From JACCYI01 sp963828075 (GTDB lineage: Bacteria > Actinomycetota > Thermoleophilia > Solirubrobacterales > Solirubrobacteraceae), in NCBI GenBank assembly GCA_963828075.1, contig CAWHDH010000021.1:744001-808000 (forward strand): 64,000 nt of DNA, written 5' to 3'. Within the stretch, counting starts at the first letter, position 1. Each line of letters begins with the position of its first letter. Shown piece after piece: positions 27,669 to 36,232 of this stretch. The notes beneath the pieces were generated by a model that saw only the letters and a list, made by a program, of their open reading frames with translations, was not told the origin of the DNA and searched no databases. The position numbers were made by a program, and so were the translations under genes.

Positions 27669-29198
27669 GAACGTCCACTCCCCGGCGACCATCGTCGCCT
27701 CGACGCGCACGTCCTCGAGCTCCTCGGGCGGGCACGCGACGGGGTCGCGGCTCAGGACCACGAGGTCGGCGTCGAAGCCGGGCGCCAGCCGGCCGCGGCG
27801 GTGCTCCTCGCGCGCCAGCCAGGCCGGTCCGCTGATCATGGCGCGCAGGGCGGACTCGGCGTCGAGCGCCTGCTCCGGGCGCCACGGTGGTCGGTCGTCG
27901 AGCGTGCGCCGGACCGCGGCGCGCAGGCCGGCGAGCGGGTCGAGCTCCTCGACCGGCGCGTCGGAGCCGTTGGCGAGAACCGCGCCGGAGTCCTGCAGCG
28001 CCCGCCAGGCGTAGGCCAGCTCCGCGCGGTCGCCCCACCAGGCGTCGGCCAGCTCCCGGTCCGACGGGGCGTGGCTGAACTGGACCGAGGCGGCGACGCC
28101 CAGCGCGGCGAACCGGCCGACGTCCTCGGGCGCGAGCAGCTGGGCGTGCTCGATGCGCGGCCGCAGCCCGGCGGCCGTCCAGAGCGGCCGCGTCGCCTCG
28201 AAGGCGTCGAGCGCGTCGCGGTTGGCGCGGTCGCCGATCGCGTGCACGGCGACCGGGAAGCCGGCCCGGGTGGCGCGACGGACGATCGCCTCGAGCGCCT
28301 CGCGCGACGTGATCTCGACGCCCGTCCCGTCGAGCATCATCGCCGTCCGCGAGCCCAGCGTCCCGTCCATGAACGCCTTGAGGTAGCCGATGCGCAGGCG
28401 CTCAGGCCCGAAGCCCGACCGGATCCCCAGATCCGAGAGCTCGTCGAGCAGATGGTGCGGGAGCGACTGCCAGACGCGCAGCGGGAGCTCGCCGGCGTCG
28501 AGCAGGCGCTGCCAGACCGGCAGGATCCCGAGCCAGCCGTCCTTGTCGTGGACCGCGGTCACGCCGCGGGCCGTGGCGACGGGCAGCGCGGCGCGCATCG
28601 CCTCCTCCATCTCGTCGGGCGAGGGGCGCAGGTGACGCTCGCGGAAGTGCCAGGCGGCGTCCTCGCGCAGGATCCCGGACGGCGAGCCGTCGGCGGCCAG
28701 CTCGACGACGCCCGACCCCGCATAGAGGTCCCCCTCCGCGCGGGCGAGCGCGGCGCTGCTCAGCCACAGCGAGTGGTAGTCACGGGCCCAGAGCGCGACG
28801 GGCGCCTCGCCACACGCGGCGTCGAGCGCCTCGCGGTCCGGCGGCTCGCCCCAGTCCGCGTCGCGCCAGCCGAAGCCGCGCACCCACCGGCCGGCGGGCA
28901 CGGCGGCCGCCGCCTCGGCCACCCGCGCGACGGCTTGCGCCCGCGAGGCGCATCCGTGCAACTGCACCTGGCCGAGCCCGATCGACCACGTGGCGAAGTG
29001 GGTGTGTGCGTCCGAGAAGCCGGGGAACACGCAGCGCCCCGCGAGGTCGACCGCCGTCGCATCGCCCGCGCCGTCGTCCCCGACCGCCGCGATCAGGCCG
29101 CCGGCGACGGTCAGGCCGTCGGCCACCGGCCGTCGCGGGTCCAGCGTCCGCACCGTCCCGCCGGTGAGCCGGATCGTCGTCCGTCGCACGAGCGCCAC
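27651..29198 (-). CDS. Amidohydrolase, YtcJ/AMDHD3 family
   Basis: 515-aa metal-dependent hydrolase. The metal-binding H-x-H is in GFSDAHTHF (about residues 60-68). Then come the family stretch YLKAFMDGTLGSRTA, H-bearing AVHAIGDRANRDALDAFE and IEHAQLL, and the catalytic Asp in LANGSDAPVEELDPL. Two beta-sandwich pieces flank the barrel (N-term IRLTGGTVRTLDP, C-term RLAPGFDADLVVLSRDP). Family members act on amide, carbamate or exo-enol-type compounds; the substrate is unknown. ATG 29198 is the first start. It converges with and overlaps the preceding gene by 18 nt. Confidence 0.88.
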   Translation of the reverse strand: MALVRRTTIRLTGGTVRTLDPRRPVADGLTVAGGLIAAVGDDGAGDATAVDLAGRCVFPGFSDAHTHFATWSIGLGQVQLHGCASRAQAVARVAEAAAAVPAGRWVRGFGWRDADWGEPPDREALDAACGEAPVALWARDYHSLWLSSAALARAEGDLYAGSGVVELAADGSPSGILREDAAWHFRERHLRPSPDEMEEAMRAALPVATARGVTAVHDKDGWLGILPVWQRLLDAGELPLRVWQSLPHHLLDELSDLGIRSGFGPERLRIGYLKAFMDGTLGSRTAMMLDGTGVEITSREALEAIVRRATRAGFPVAVHAIGDRANRDALDAFEATRPLWTAAGLRPRIEHAQLLAPEDVGRFAALGVAASVQFSHAPSDRELADAWWGDRAELAYAWRALQDSGAVLANGSDAPVEELDPLAGLRAAVRRTLDDRPPWRPEQALDAESALRAMISGPAWLAREEHRRGRLAPGFDADLVVLSRDPVACPPEELEDVRVEATMVAGEWTFSGVFG

Positions 29199-29347
29199 GG
29201 TACCGGTTCCACTAGCATGGCCGTCAGGTCACTCCCGGGCTCCGGTCAGCGCGGGGGGCTGCGACACCGCCGACGAACGCGGCACCGGGGCGAGGCGCCG
29301 GGCGCGGGCGGAGGCGACAGACATTCATCGCACCCGCACGGAGGCTC

Positions 29348-29734
29348 ATGACCGACCCCGCGATATCCACCCTGGATTCCGGCGACCTGCGCGGCGGCCC
29401 GCTGCTCGCCGCCATCTCCAACGAGATCGTCAGCCTCTACCGGCGCCATTACGGCCGCGGGCCGGCCCGCGCCCGGACGGTCATGGTCGAGGACGCCGTG
29501 TTGGTCCGCCTGCTCGACCCGTTCACCGTCTCGGAGCGGACGCTGCTCGCGCGCGGCCGGCACGCGGAGGTCACCCGCATGCGCCACGCGTTCCAGGAGG
29601 AGATGAAGGTTGAGTTCTTCGAGGTCATCGAGCGCCTCGTGGGCCGGCGGGTCACCGCGTTCCTCTCCAACGTCCACACGGACCCCGACATGGTCGTCGA
29701 GCTGTTCTTCCTCGAGGAGGACGAGCCGGTCTGA
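29348..29734 (+). CDS. DUF2294 / MpsC-like small protein
   Basis: 128-aa cytoplasmic protein of the DUF2294 family, named MpsC-like after a subunit linked to a sodium-dependent membrane-potential system. Family features are the N-terminal AISNEIVSLYRRHYGRGPARA, the central VMVEDAVLVRLLDPFTVSERTL, and the C-terminal GRRVTAFLSNVHTDPDMVVE. There are no membrane segments and no MpsA/MpsB genes nearby, so an ion-transport role is doubtful; the family is common in Thermoleophilia as a stand-alone gene. ATG 29348 is preceded by a GGAGG-like stretch (ggaggctc). Confidence 0.8.
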   Translation: MTDPAISTLDSGDLRGGPLLAAISNEIVSLYRRHYGRGPARARTVMVEDAVLVRLLDPFTVSERTLLARGRHAEVTRMRHAFQEEMKVEFFEVIERLVGRRVTAFLSNVHTDPDMVVELFFLEEDEPV

Positions 29735-29774
29735 GCCTCAATCGCTACAGATGCCGTCCGCAGGAGCCGATGAA

Positions 29775-29828
29775 GTGTGGACAGAGGTCCCACACGCGGC
29801 CCAGATACCACCAAGGGGTATCTACAAT
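29775..29828. promoter_or_regulatory. Hairpin followed by a GATACC/GGTATC palindrome and -10-like TACAAT
   Basis: GTGTGG (29775-29780) pairs with CCACAC (29790-29795), possibly ending the DUF2294 transcript. It is followed by AGATACC (29803-29809) and GGTATCT (29817-29823), a perfect 7-bp inverted repeat with a 7-nt spacer, which runs into TACAAT (29823-29828) and a GGAGG just before the next ATG. No good -35 is seen. It could be an operator for a dimeric regulator. Confidence 0.45.
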
Positions 29829-29837
29829 GGAGGCATC

Positions 29838-30116
29838 ATGAATTCAGACCGAGCACAGGCGTATGGCCGGGTCATGAAGACCCTCGATGAGATCGCCGCC
29901 GCGAAGCTGCTCGACGCCGAGCAGCGCCGCATCCGCGAGGCCGCCGACACCCTCCTGTTCTGTGAGACCCCTGACGCGCCGGGCGCCACCGACGCGCTCG
30001 AGGACATCGACGCGCTGACCCGTCACCTCGTCGAGTCCGAGCGTTGGACCGAAGAGCGCGCCCGCACGCTGGCCGACGACGTGACCGGCTGCGGCCCCGT
30101 CGTGCAGCTCGCCTGA
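29838..30116 (+). CDS. Small acidic protein, unknown function
   Basis: 92-aa protein with ATG 29838 and a GGAGG ribosome-binding site at 29829-29833. It is mostly helical (AYGRVMKTLDEIAAAKLLDA, RRIREAADTLLF, LTRHLVESERWTEERARTLA) and has two cysteines, in LFCETP and VTGCGP. Similar small proteins occur in Solirubrobacterales, but no function is known to me. It is followed 14 nt later by the DUF2188-like gene in the same direction, so the two are probably cotranscribed. The palindrome upstream suggests regulated expression. Confidence 0.65.
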   Translation: MNSDRAQAYGRVMKTLDEIAAAKLLDAEQRRIREAADTLLFCETPDAPGATDALEDIDALTRHLVESERWTEERARTLADDVTGCGPVVQLA

Positions 30117-30130
30117 CCCGGCGACTTCGA

Positions 30131-30307
30131 GTGGCGCGGGTCTACGTCGAGCCCAGCCCGGCCGGCGGCTACCACGTGAAGCTCGCCGGGCACGACATGC
30201 CCATCTCGCACCACGACACCGAGGAGGAGGCCCACGCCCGCGCGGCGGCCTACCTCCGCGGTCTCGCGCAGCAGCAGGCGCCGCCGCGGCGCGAGCCGCC
30301 CGCCTGA
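30131..30307 (+). CDS. DUF2188-like small protein
   Basis: 58-aa protein starting at GTG 30131. The pattern VYVEPSPAGGYHVKLAG followed by ISHHDTEEEAHARAAAYLRG matches the DUF2188 layout (two strands, then DT-x-EEA and a helix). Function unknown; family members are small cytoplasmic proteins often found with stress genes. The Arg/Pro-rich tail (PPRREPPA) is variable. It directly precedes the histidine kinase gene with a gap of 40 nt. Confidence 0.6.
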   Translation: MARVYVEPSPAGGYHVKLAGHDMPISHHDTEEEAHARAAAYLRGLAQQQAPPRREPPA

Positions 30308-30347
30308 TCCCTAAAGCGGTCGGCGCCGCGCGCCGATGTAGGACGCG

Positions 30348-32996
30348 GTGCCCGAGCCCACCCTCTCTCCGCCCACGGACTTCCCGGTCGAAGTCGTCCG
30401 CCGCGCCCTCGCGGAGGCACGCCGGACGCTCGACATGGACGTGGCCTGCTTCGCGGAGCTGACCGCGACGCACGTCGTCCTGCGCACGCTCGACGGCGAC
30501 GCGGCCGGCTTCGGCTGGCACGAGGGCCAGTCCCTCACCCTCGACGCCAGCGATCGCGCCCGTTCGGAGGCCGGCGCCTACCTCGGCGTCCCGGTCCACC
30601 ACGCCGACGGCCAGCTCTTCGGGACGTTCTTCTGCGCGAATCGCGACCCGCGGCCGGACCTCGACGATCGCGATACGCGGCTGCTGGCGGCGCTCGCCGG
30701 GGTGGTCGCGAGCCAGCTCGAGCACGAGCACCGCTATCACCAGGTGCTCGAGAGCGCACAGGAGCCCGTCTGGGTCACCGACCTCGCCGGTCACACCGTC
30801 TTCGCCAACGAGCCGCTCGCGCGGCTGCTCGACACGCCGCGCGCCTCGCTCGCCGGTCGCTCCGCCTTCGAGTTCGTCGAGCCCGCCCAGGCGGACCGGC
30901 TGCGCGCCGCGCTCAACGGCCTCGGCGCCGGCGGCCTCGAGCGCTTCGAGCTCAGCCTCCTGCGCCCCGAGGGCCGCCCGGTCCCGGTCGAGGTCTCCAG
31001 CGCTCCGCTGACCGACGACGACGGCGTCGTGATCGGCGCCGTGTCGACGCTCACCGACCTGACGGAGCGCAAGGAGGCCGAGCGGCTGTCCGACGCGCGC
31101 TTCCGCTGGCTCGCCGACCTGGTTCCCCAGCAGGTCTGGATCGCCGACGCCGAGGGCAACCTCATCTTCGTCAACGCCCGGCTCACCGAGTACTTCGGCG
31201 CCGACGCCGACCTCGCGGGCGCCGACTGGCGCTCCTTCGTGCACCCGGAGGACCTCGACGCCGTGGTCGAGGACGCCGACCAGCGAGCGACCGGCGAGGC
31301 GTACGAGTTCGTCGCCCGGCTGCGCCGCCATGACGGCGAATACCGCGAGCACGTGGCCCGCGGCTACCCCGCGTTCGACGACGACGGCCGGCTCACGCGG
31401 TGGTACGGCATCACCACCGACCTCACCGACGAGCGCGCCCAGGAGCGGCTGCTCGAGTCCGAGCACCGCCTGCGCGAGGCGCAGCGGATCGCGGCCATCG
31501 GCTCGTTCGAGTGGCATGCGCAGCGCCAGGCGATGGTCTTCTCGGAGGAGCTCCTGCGGCTGCTGGAGATGACCGCCGAGGAGTTCGGCGGCCGGATCGA
31601 CGCCTTCATGAACCGTGTGCACCCTGACGACTTCGATCGCGTGCTCGAGGTCACGCGCGAGGCGGCCACCACCGGCGAGCCGTTCGTCTACGACGCGCGC
31701 GTCGTCCTGCCGAGCGGCACGGCCCGGATCGTCAACGTCCGCGGCCGCGCCGCCAACACCGGCGACGCCGACCCGGCGATCCTGCGGGGCACGATCCAGG
31801 ACGTCACCGAGCAGCGCACCACCGAGGCGGCCGCCCACGGGCGCCTGGAAGCCGAGCGCGCGAACCGCGCCAAGAGCGAGTTCCTGTCGCGGATGAGCCA
31901 TGAGCTGCGGACGCCGCTGAATGCCATCCTCGGCTTCGGGCAGCTGCTCGAGCTCGACCCGCTGTCCCAGGAGCAGCGCGAGAGCGTCGGCTACATCCTC
32001 ACGGCGGGCGCGCACCTGCTCGAGCTGATCAACGAGGTGCTCGAGATCTCGCGCATCGAAGCCGGCGCCGTCCGCCTGTCGGTCGAGCCGGTCCCGGTCG
32101 TCGACACCCTGGGCGACGTCGCCGACCTGGTCGCCCCACTGGCCGCCGAGCGCGACGTGCAGGTGGCCGTCGACGGGGGCGCCGACCCCGACCTCCACGT
32201 CCAGGCCGACCTCCAGCGTTTCAAGCAGATCCTGCTGAACCTGCTCTCCAACGCGATCAAGTACAACCGCGTCGGCGGCCTGGTCACCGTGCGCGTGCGC
32301 CCGGTGTTCGCCGGCCGGGTCCGCATCGTGGTCTCCGACACCGGCCGCGGGCTCGACACCGACCAGCTCGAGCGGCTGTTCAGCCCGTTCGAGCGCCTCG
32401 ATGCCGCGGACGGCGGCACGGAGGGCACCGGCCTCGGGCTCGCGCTCTCGCGCTCTCTGGCCGAGGCGATGGGCGCCGAGCTGACCGCCGCCTCGGAGCC
32501 CGGCTTCGGCTGCGATTTCACCCTCGAACTCGACACCGCGACGCCCGCGCCACAGGACGCGCACAGCCCGGTGCCGGACGCCGTCGACGCCGAGCCGCGG
32601 CCCTCGACGCCATCGGCGCGGCGGCCTCGCGTGCTCTGCGTCGAGGACAACCCGTCCAACCTGCTGCTGATCCAGCGGATCCTGGCCCGCGCCGGCGTCG
32701 ACGTGATCGAGGCGCCCGAGGGGCGGCTCGGCATCGAGCTCGCCAGGCGCCACCTCCCAGACCTGGTCCTGCTCGACCTCGACCTGCCCGACATGTCCGG
32801 CGAGGTGGTGCTCTCGATCCTCACCGCCGATCCCCTGACCGCCGCGATCCCCATCTACATCTGCAGCGCGGACGCGACCGGCGCCTCGAGGGAGCGGCTC
32901 GTCGGCGCCGGAGCCCGCGGGTACCTGACCAAGCCGATCGACATCGACGGGCTGCTCAAGATGGTCAGCAGATCGACCGATGGGGTCCTGTCATGA
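30348..32996 (+). CDS. PAS-domain hybrid histidine kinase with C-terminal receiver
   Basis: 882-aa soluble sensor kinase. Layout: GAF-like region about 15-128, PAS at about 130-245, 250-365 and 370-490, HisKA with phospho-His H518 (SRMSHELRTPLNAIL), HATPase with NLLSNAIKYN (631-640), D664 (SDTGRGLD) and GTGLGLALS, then a receiver from 761 with E766/D767, phosphoacceptor D810 (LLDLDLP) and K862 (YLTKPID). The GAF is short: GWHEGQSLTLD runs almost directly into GAYLGVPV, where relatives have about 30 more residues forming the ligand pocket. No membrane segment. GTG 30348 is the start. The stop overlaps the diguanylate cyclase start by ATGA. Confidence 0.92.
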   Translation: MPEPTLSPPTDFPVEVVRRALAEARRTLDMDVACFAELTATHVVLRTLDGDAAGFGWHEGQSLTLDASDRARSEAGAYLGVPVHHADGQLFGTFFCANRDPRPDLDDRDTRLLAALAGVVASQLEHEHRYHQVLESAQEPVWVTDLAGHTVFANEPLARLLDTPRASLAGRSAFEFVEPAQADRLRAALNGLGAGGLERFELSLLRPEGRPVPVEVSSAPLTDDDGVVIGAVSTLTDLTERKEAERLSDARFRWLADLVPQQVWIADAEGNLIFVNARLTEYFGADADLAGADWRSFVHPEDLDAVVEDADQRATGEAYEFVARLRRHDGEYREHVARGYPAFDDDGRLTRWYGITTDLTDERAQERLLESEHRLREAQRIAAIGSFEWHAQRQAMVFSEELLRLLEMTAEEFGGRIDAFMNRVHPDDFDRVLEVTREAATTGEPFVYDARVVLPSGTARIVNVRGRAANTGDADPAILRGTIQDVTEQRTTEAAAHGRLEAERANRAKSEFLSRMSHELRTPLNAILGFGQLLELDPLSQEQRESVGYILTAGAHLLELINEVLEISRIEAGAVRLSVEPVPVVDTLGDVADLVAPLAAERDVQVAVDGGADPDLHVQADLQRFKQILLNLLSNAIKYNRVGGLVTVRVRPVFAGRVRIVVSDTGRGLDTDQLERLFSPFERLDAADGGTEGTGLGLALSRSLAEAMGAELTAASEPGFGCDFTLELDTATPAPQDAHSPVPDAVDAEPRPSTPSARRPRVLCVEDNPSNLLLIQRILARAGVDVIEAPEGRLGIELARRHLPDLVLLDLDLPDMSGEVVLSILTADPLTAAIPIYICSADATGASRERLVGAGARGYLTKPIDIDGLLKMVSRSTDGVLS

Positions 32997-34609
32997 TCGC
33001 CCGCCATACCCCACGAATGCTGATCCTGAGCGCCGTCATCGTGCTCGCGGCGGCGGTCGGCGTGGCCTCCTACGCCCAGCGCACCGCCTCCCGCGAGGGC
33101 GCCGAGCGCACGCGGACCGCCCAGGGCCTGCTCATCGCGATGCTCGACCAGGAGACGGGACTGCGCGGCTTCAGCATCTCGGGCGACCCCGACTTCCTGA
33201 CCCCCTACACCGAGGGTGGGCGCCTCTATGGCGTCGCACTCGCCGACGCCCGGCGGCACGTCGCCGGCCGCCCGCAGGCAGCGCGGGTGCTGCGCGAGTC
33301 CGAGAGCGCCGCGGGCCGCTGGCGCGCGCTCGCCGCCGGCTCGGTCCGCGACCTCCAGCGCGGCGACCGCGAAGCCGCCCTCTCGCCCTCGCTGATCCGC
33401 CGGCGCAAGGAGATCATGGACCTCTTTCGCGAGCGCATCGGGCACTACTCCGAGCTGACCGTCTCCGATAGCGTGCGGCTCGAGACCCGCGCCATCTTCC
33501 TCACCATCCTGCTCGTCGTCGGGCTGAGCGCGCTCTTCGCCGCCGGCGGGATCCTGATGTCCCGGCTGACCGGCGCCGCCCGAGCGGCCGAACGCCTCCG
33601 CGAGCAGACCTACGAGGAGCGCCAGCGCGACCTCAACCTGGGCCTTCAGGTCACGGAGTCCGAGGAGGAGGCCCAGGCCTTCCTGAAGCGGCACCTCGAG
33701 AAGACGATCCCCGGCGCGGAGGTCGTCGTCCTCAAGCGCAACAACAGCGCCAACCGGCTGATGCCCGGGACGTCGCTGGACGCCGCATCCAAGCTCAAGG
33801 GCGCGTTCCTGGACGCCCAGCCGCGCTCCTGCCTCGCCATCCGCCTCGCGCAGCCGCGGGCCCAGTCGGCCGACGGCACCGACACGCTGCTCGAGTGCAA
33901 CCTCTGCCGGCGACTGGAGACCGAGACCACCTGCTCCCCGCTGCTCGTCGGCGGCGAGGTGATCGGGTCGGTGCTCGTCGGTCACTCCCAGGCGCTCGAG
34001 CCCCAGCACGAGCGCGCCATCGACGAGTCGGTCAAGCAGGCCGCTCCCGTCCTCGCGAACCTGCGCAACCTCGCGATCGCCGAGAACCGCGCCGCCACCG
34101 ACGGGCTGACCGGCCTGCCGAACCGCCGCGCCTTCGAGGAGACGCTGACGCGGATGGTCGCGCACGCCAACCGCGCCATGAGCCCGATGGCGGCCGTCGC
34201 CCTCGACCTCGACCACTTCAAGAAGATCAACGACGTCCACGGCCACGCCCGCGGCGACGAGGTGCTCGCCGAGGTCGGGATCCTGCTCAAGAGCCTGCTG
34301 CGCGACTCGGATTTCGTCGCGCGCGTCGGCGGCGAGGAGTTCATGCTCCTGCTCCCGGACACCGGCCGCGACGGTGCGCTGGTCATCTGCGAGCGCGTGC
34401 GGACCGCGGTGGCGGGGCTCGAGTTCACGATGATGGACGAGGTCACCGCCAGCATCGGCGTCGCGATCATGCCCGACGACGCGACCGACGGCTCGAACCT
34501 CGTCCGCGCCGCCGACCGGATGCTCTACACCGCGAAGGACAACGGCCGCAACCGGGTCGAGATCACCACGCTTGACCTGGGTCCCGCGCCCGACGAGGCT
34601 CTGGTCTGA
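32993..34609 (+). CDS. Membrane diguanylate cyclase (CHASE3-GAF-GGDEF)
   Basis: 538-aa enzyme that makes c-di-GMP. Membrane segments at about 9-27 and 168-190 enclose a CHASE3-like extracellular sensor (LDQETGLRGFSISGDPDFL). A GAF-like domain (about 210-350) carries four cysteines, C280, C302, C305 and C314 (RSC, CNLC, TTC), which could bind a metal or cluster. The GGDEF domain has DGLTGLPNRRAFE, GGEEF at 446-450 and an intact inhibitory I-site, R437-D-S-D440, exactly five residues before it, so product feedback is expected. It is coupled to the kinase upstream (ATGA), and the response-regulator gene follows after 2 nt. Confidence 0.93.
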   Translation: MIARHTPRMLILSAVIVLAAAVGVASYAQRTASREGAERTRTAQGLLIAMLDQETGLRGFSISGDPDFLTPYTEGGRLYGVALADARRHVAGRPQAARVLRESESAAGRWRALAAGSVRDLQRGDREAALSPSLIRRRKEIMDLFRERIGHYSELTVSDSVRLETRAIFLTILLVVGLSALFAAGGILMSRLTGAARAAERLREQTYEERQRDLNLGLQVTESEEEAQAFLKRHLEKTIPGAEVVVLKRNNSANRLMPGTSLDAASKLKGAFLDAQPRSCLAIRLAQPRAQSADGTDTLLECNLCRRLETETTCSPLLVGGEVIGSVLVGHSQALEPQHERAIDESVKQAAPVLANLRNLAIAENRAATDGLTGLPNRRAFEETLTRMVAHANRAMSPMAAVALDLDHFKKINDVHGHARGDEVLAEVGILLKSLLRDSDFVARVGGEEFMLLLPDTGRDGALVICERVRTAVAGLEFTMMDEVTASIGVAIMPDDATDGSNLVRAADRMLYTAKDNGRNRVEITTLDLGPAPDEALV

Positions 34610-34611
34610 GC

Positions 34612-34995
34612 GTGCCGATCACCGTGCACATCTCCGAGGACTCGAGCGAGCTGCGGATCCTGCTGCGCCGCTGGCTCGAGCGCGACGAGCGCATCTCGGT
34701 CGTCGGCGAGGCGGCCAACGGCGCCGAGGCGCTGGCGGGCCTGGCGTCCCTGAAGCCCGACGTGGCGCTGCTCGACCTGTCGATGCCGCGCTCGCTCGGC
34801 GTCGGCATGATCCCGGCGATCCGCGAGTGCACGCCGGAGACCAAGGTGCTCGTGATCACCGGCAGCCAGCTCGACTCGGCGCAACGCGCGCTCGAGGAGG
34901 CCGACGGCTACCTGCTCAAGCCGGCGCCGATGCCGGAGCTCGCCGACATCGTGTGCGGCCTGGCCGCGGGCGAGCCGGTCCGCCGGACCACTTAG
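34612..34995 (+). CDS. Single-domain response regulator
   Basis: 127-aa CheY-like receiver with no output domain. The acidic pocket is E9/D10 (HISEDSSEL), the phosphoacceptor is D55 (LLDLSMP), the conserved Thr lies in VLVITGSQLD, and the Lys in YLLKPAPMPEL. GTG 34612 starts 2 nt after the diguanylate cyclase stop. It is probably a phosphorylation partner of the hybrid kinase or an adaptor for the cyclase. The TAG stop is 2 nt from the convergent glycosyltransferase stop. Confidence 0.9.
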   Translation: MPITVHISEDSSELRILLRRWLERDERISVVGEAANGAEALAGLASLKPDVALLDLSMPRSLGVGMIPAIRECTPETKVLVITGSQLDSAQRALEEADGYLLKPAPMPELADIVCGLAAGEPVRRTT

Positions 34996-34997
34996 CG

Positions 34998-36215
34998 TCA
35001 GCCGCGGGCCCGGGCCGCTGCGGGCGTGCGGCGCCGCAGCCCGGCGTAGACCGCCGCGGTCTGGCGGGCGACATCGGCCCAGTCGAAGCGCAGGACGTGC
35101 TCGGAGGCCTCGGCGACGAGGCGGTCGCGCAGCGCGTCGTCGGTGAGGACGCGCTCGATCATCTGCGCGAGCGAGCGGGGGTCGCGGCTGCGGAAGCGCA
35201 GCCCGACGTCATGGTTGGGGACGACCTCGCGCAGGCCACCGGTGTCGGCCACGATGCACGGGCAGCCGCTGGCCATCGCCTCGAGCGCGACCAGCCCGAA
35301 CGGCTCGTAGATCGACGGCACGACCGTGAGGTCGGCGATCCGGTAGAGCGAGTGCAGGACGTCGTCGCCGATCCAGCCCATGAAGGTGCCGCGATCGCCG
35401 AGCCCGAGGCGCCGCGCCTGGCGCTTGAGCTCGGCCTCGTGGGTCCCCGAGCCGGCGACCAGGAACCGGACGCCGTCGACGCGCTCCATGACGCCGTCGG
35501 GGCCGCCGAGGGCGTCGAGCGCGAGCTGGAAGCCCTTCTCGTAGACCAGCCGGCCGACCAGCAGCACCAGCTTCTCGTCGGGCTCGGCGAAGCGCGCGCG
35601 CAGCGTCTCGAGGTCGTCGACGGGGTGCAGGTCGAGCGGGTCGATCCCGTTGGGGATGACCGACACGCGCGCCTCGCGCAGGCCGAACACGTCGGCGACG
35701 TGCCCGCGCATGTAGTGCGAGCAGACGATCACGCCGTCCGCGCGGCGGGCCATCCAGGTTTCGACCCCGTGGATGTGGGCCTGCGGGTGGGTGTCGACCC
35801 ACCCCTGGTGGCGGCCGAACTCGGTGGCGTGGATCGTCGTCAGGTACGGGATCGCGAAGCGCTCGGCCAGGCGCGCGCCGGCGCTGGCCACCAGCCAGTC
35901 GTGGCCGTGGATGACGTCGAACGGCCCGTGGCGCTCGACGATCTCCTCTCCCGCCCCGCGCATGTCGACGTTCATCCGCTCGACCCAGGCGACGAAGCGG
36001 TCGAGGTCCTTGGGCCAGCGGGGCTCCGAGACGCGATGGACGCAGACGCCGGCGCGATCCTCGGCCGCCGCGAGACCGCCGCCGCCGCGCGTCAGGACAT
36101 GGACCTCGACGCCCTCGGCGACCAGCCCTTCGGCCAGCTTGCGCACGTGGCGCGCCAGCCCACCCTCCACGATGGGCGGGTACTCCCAGCTCAGGATCAG
36201 GGCGCGGATCGGCAT
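34998..36215 (-). CDS. GT4 glycosyltransferase, glycogen-synthase-like
   Basis: 405-aa GT-B enzyme. The N-terminal domain begins LILSWEYPPIVEGGLARHV, close to GlgA/GlgM-type synthases, and has HGHDWLVASAG. The C-terminal nucleotide-sugar domain has LVGRLVYEKGFQLALDAL, FMGWIGDD, and the acidic EPFGLVALEAMASGCP motif. With glgE, treS, maltokinase and glgB downstream, a role in making alpha-glucan or maltose-1-phosphate (as actinobacterial GlgM does) is attractive but inferred. A general sugar transferase is the alternative. It ends the minus-strand run from glgE to this gene. Confidence 0.8.
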   Translation of the reverse strand: MPIRALILSWEYPPIVEGGLARHVRKLAEGLVAEGVEVHVLTRGGGGLAAAEDRAGVCVHRVSEPRWPKDLDRFVAWVERMNVDMRGAGEEIVERHGPFDVIHGHDWLVASAGARLAERFAIPYLTTIHATEFGRHQGWVDTHPQAHIHGVETWMARRADGVIVCSHYMRGHVADVFGLREARVSVIPNGIDPLDLHPVDDLETLRARFAEPDEKLVLLVGRLVYEKGFQLALDALGGPDGVMERVDGVRFLVAGSGTHEAELKRQARRLGLGDRGTFMGWIGDDVLHSLYRIADLTVVPSIYEPFGLVALEAMASGCPCIVADTGGLREVVPNHDVGLRFRSRDPRSLAQMIERVLTDDALRDRLVAEASEHVLRFDWADVARQTAAVYAGLRRRTPAAARARG

Positions 36216-36232
36216 GGCCGCCGCGCGGAACC

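Noticed and set aside
29844..32753. 969-codon frame opposite the histidine kinase
   Set aside because: All kinase and receiver motifs are on the plus strand; the antisense product shows no domain.
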